Source: Aphelocoma coerulescens (taxonomy: Eukaryota > Chordata > Aves > Passeriformes > Corvidae). From it: 64,000 nucleotides of DNA. A program made the position numbers and the translations under genes. Within the stretch, counting starts at the first letter, position 1; the number at the start of each line of letters is the position of its first letter. The stretch covers positions 6,462,001 to 6,526,000 of the forward strand of contig NC_091013.1 of assembly GCF_041296385.1 (NCBI RefSeq). Reading direction: 5' to 3'. Positions 61,730 to 64,000 of the stretch are shown here, in pieces. The notes beneath the pieces were generated by a model. It saw nothing but the letters and a program-made list of their open reading frames with translations. It was not told where the DNA came from and did no database searches.

Positions 61730-64000
61730 ATTCTCCAGTTTCAGCAGAGTTTTCTTAATCCAAGCTGCTAGGTGTTATAAAGAACAACTTGCTGTGGAAG
61801 GTGCAAGAGACAGTAGCTTGGATCTTGATATTGCAAAGAGCCAAGAGGTTCAAGATTAAATTAGGATCTGTATTGTGAACTTCCTAGTGAAGATACAGAA
61901 TCTGGAAAGATTAGAATGGAATTAGTTAATTATTAACTTATTTATTTATTTATAATTAGTTGGAGAACTTCTGGTAAAATACTGGACACTTCAATAAAAG
62001 TGTTATAAAAGAAGGGAAATGCAAATTCAAATACATCCATACTTTAATGAACCAGATAAATCTTTTAGGCAATCAGTGGATGCACGAGCACTAAAATAGA
62101 ATTATATAAATCTCATTTTTAAAGTTTGGCATTTTATTCAGAGATTGGATCAAATTAGGAGCATGTGTGTGATATTCTACTAGCATAGAAATGCTATAGT
62201 GAATGAACAAAAAGGTAAGCCTAATAATGTTATCCACAGAACATCTGAAAGGAAGCAGAACAGAACAACATGTTTTAACCAAACAGCTCACAAAGCAGGC
62301 CTCTGATGTATCAAAGCCAATTAGGACAGAGTCCAACAATTACAAAAGATATTTAGTCATAAAGAGACACCCAGCAATGTTTTGTCTTATCTCTGAAGCA
62401 GGTCATTAAAGGCTTCCTGTCATATTTCTTCATGACTTCGTTTCAGGAAAATCTATTCCCCTCTCCTCAGGAGGTGATTGGGACCTACCAGAGCACTTCA
62501 CTTGGCCCACTTCCAGCCACCCCGTGGGCTGTGATCCAGGCAGGGAACAGCAATCAACCTGCACCAGCAGAACTCTGATTGCTGCCGTTCCTAATTGTCC
62601 TCATCGTGCTACACAACGTTGGGTCAAAATTCTAATCCCATCCAGTCTGTGGCACATGTGCAGAGAAGCTTCTGGATGGACCAGGAAGTCATTGCAGCAT
62701 GAAGCTGAGCCAGGAGTTTTGCCACAGCAGCAAGTCTGGGTGCTGCTGGCAGGGCACAGTCTCAGATTCCTCAGGAAAAGATAGGAATTATCTGTAATGG
62801 TTAATGTAGGGAGAAGCAGGGCAGGCACCACGTGAGAAGTTTCTCTTCCTGTCAACACCATCTTTTGCTTTCATATGATTTTGTATGTAATAGTCTGGGG
62901 CACAATCCTTGAACAAAACAACACCAACAACTCTTTTGAAGAAAGTCTGGATGGATTAGTCCTCCAGCAGGTTATTGGGGAGACTTTCATTCCTGTATAT
63001 ATGAGAAATGGAGAGGGGAAATAGGGAATGAGCCAGCCTGTATCCCTGACTGATGCCTAAAGGTTCCATTGTTTATTTTTACATAGCAGTATTTTAAAAA
63101 TAACTTTTCAGATTAATGTATTTACATGCTCTCAGTTGGCTCTTGTTCTTTTTGCCCTTTCTTGGCTGTGCTCCACAGCCTTGTAATGGAAATTACTGCA
63201 CAGTTCTTCTCCACTCAGCCTTTGGGTTTTTAACTCAAATGTATCACTCTTCTAGGGGGAAATGTGTGTGCCCTACAAGTACGTTTTTCCAGGCTTCCTC
63301 CTTGTCACACTAAAATCGATGCAAAGCATGTCCTGCTGTGTTTCTAAGCAGGGAGAGAAATTGTGTCATGCTCCACCACAGATGCTTCATTGCCACTTGA
63401 CCTGTCTGCAGTCCACTGTTAAGTCCTATCCGTAGGTAATCTGACTTTCTAATGGAAAGTGTTTTGGTTTAGAAGGAGGCAGATAGTGGTTTTCATGCAG
63501 GTTTTTGACCTTGCTTATTTCAATTTATCCTTCGATAACAAAACAACTGAATATAATACATAAATATCAGTTTATTTTCTGAAATTAAGTGAACTTCATC
63601 CAAACTCAAAATCCTGACACTTTTAGCATTTGCAAGTACACACTGAATAAAAATATTTTGACATCTAGACTGTCAGATAATCTGTCAGTAACAGTTACAT
63701 CTTTCAATGAGAGAACTGTTAATTTCCAGACTAATTTATTGGGAAAACAATGCACTTACTACAGTGAAATACACTACTGGATGCTAGAAAAGCAGTGTAA
63801 CATTTTTGCAAGTGAAATAGTTGGCTTTAGAATGTGGAACATTCTCTTGTGACAAAAACACAGGAAGAAATCAGTGAAGAGAATGTACCTGCAGAGAGGG
63901 GATGGTCACAGACCTTCAGGAAGCTTTAGGATCCTCATGCAGAAGGAGGTAATGCATGGGGCAAAGAGGAGTGCTCAGGGTCATACTCCTTACAGAACAG

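Larger units (their letters stand above)
52484..64000. other. Intergenic region upstream of KDM6A
   Basis: The GC content drops back to that of the introns. Two CR1 3' pieces are recognisable (52597-52840 and 58935-59236). The rest is unassigned: A/T-rich simple sequence, a C-run at 55106-55118 and T-runs, a short duplication at 61672-61729, and two open frames discussed separately (54449-54748 plus, 59894-60160 minus). I did not recognise FUNDC1, the next conserved gene on this side in human, nor any RNA gene. Confidence 0.75.

Noticed and set aside
1..64000. CRISPR arrays, operons, tRNA, rRNA and spliceosomal RNA genes
   Set aside because: None of the expected repeats, cloverleaf boxes or conserved RNA segments were seen, and the sequence is clearly vertebrate.

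Overview
This window looks like nuclear DNA of a bird. It is AT-rich and intron-dominated, its only recognisable dispersed repeats are CR1-type LINE copies plus one LTR-like piece, and no mammalian SINEs were seen. It carries the 5' end of one recognisable gene, KDM6A (UTX, the histone H3 lysine-27 demethylase), on the minus strand. Four coding exons can be placed to the base: exon 1 (51098 to 50941), exon 2 (50736 to 50673), exon 3 (16946 to 16838) and exon 4 (4528 to 4479). Joined, they give 381 nt, or 127 codons in one open frame. All junctions use GT-AG and the phases agree. The product matches the N-terminus of vertebrate UTX up to the end of the first TPR. The remaining TPRs, the central linker and the JmjC/zinc domains lie beyond the left edge.

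Layout from left to right: 1-4478 is partial intron 4. 4529-16837 is intron 3 (12.3 kb) with one CR1 copy at 10.5-11.4 kb. 16947-50672 is intron 2 (33.7 kb). It holds a repeat cluster at 39.6-42.4 kb (CR1 tail, LTR-like piece, 2.1-kb CR1), further small CR1 pieces, and a pair of adjacent perfect inverted repeats at 32.5 kb. About 49.95-52.48 kb is a CpG island containing the promoter, exons 1 and 2 and the 204-bp intron 1. From 52.5 to 64 kb is upstream intergenic sequence with two CR1 3' pieces and no gene I can name.

There is no operon, CRISPR array, phage or gene cluster, and I found no new multi-gene system. The observations most worth checking are regulatory. The first ATG of KDM6A is in poor context and an in-frame ATG 23 codons later is in strong context. 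Exon 4 has an off-consensus donor followed by a 23-nt U-run in the transcript. A good donor site on the opposite strand at the edge of the CpG island suggests a divergent promoter transcript. Intron 2 has a compact palindrome pair. An 88-codon minus-strand reading frame at 59.9-60.2 kb has exon-like composition but no identity.
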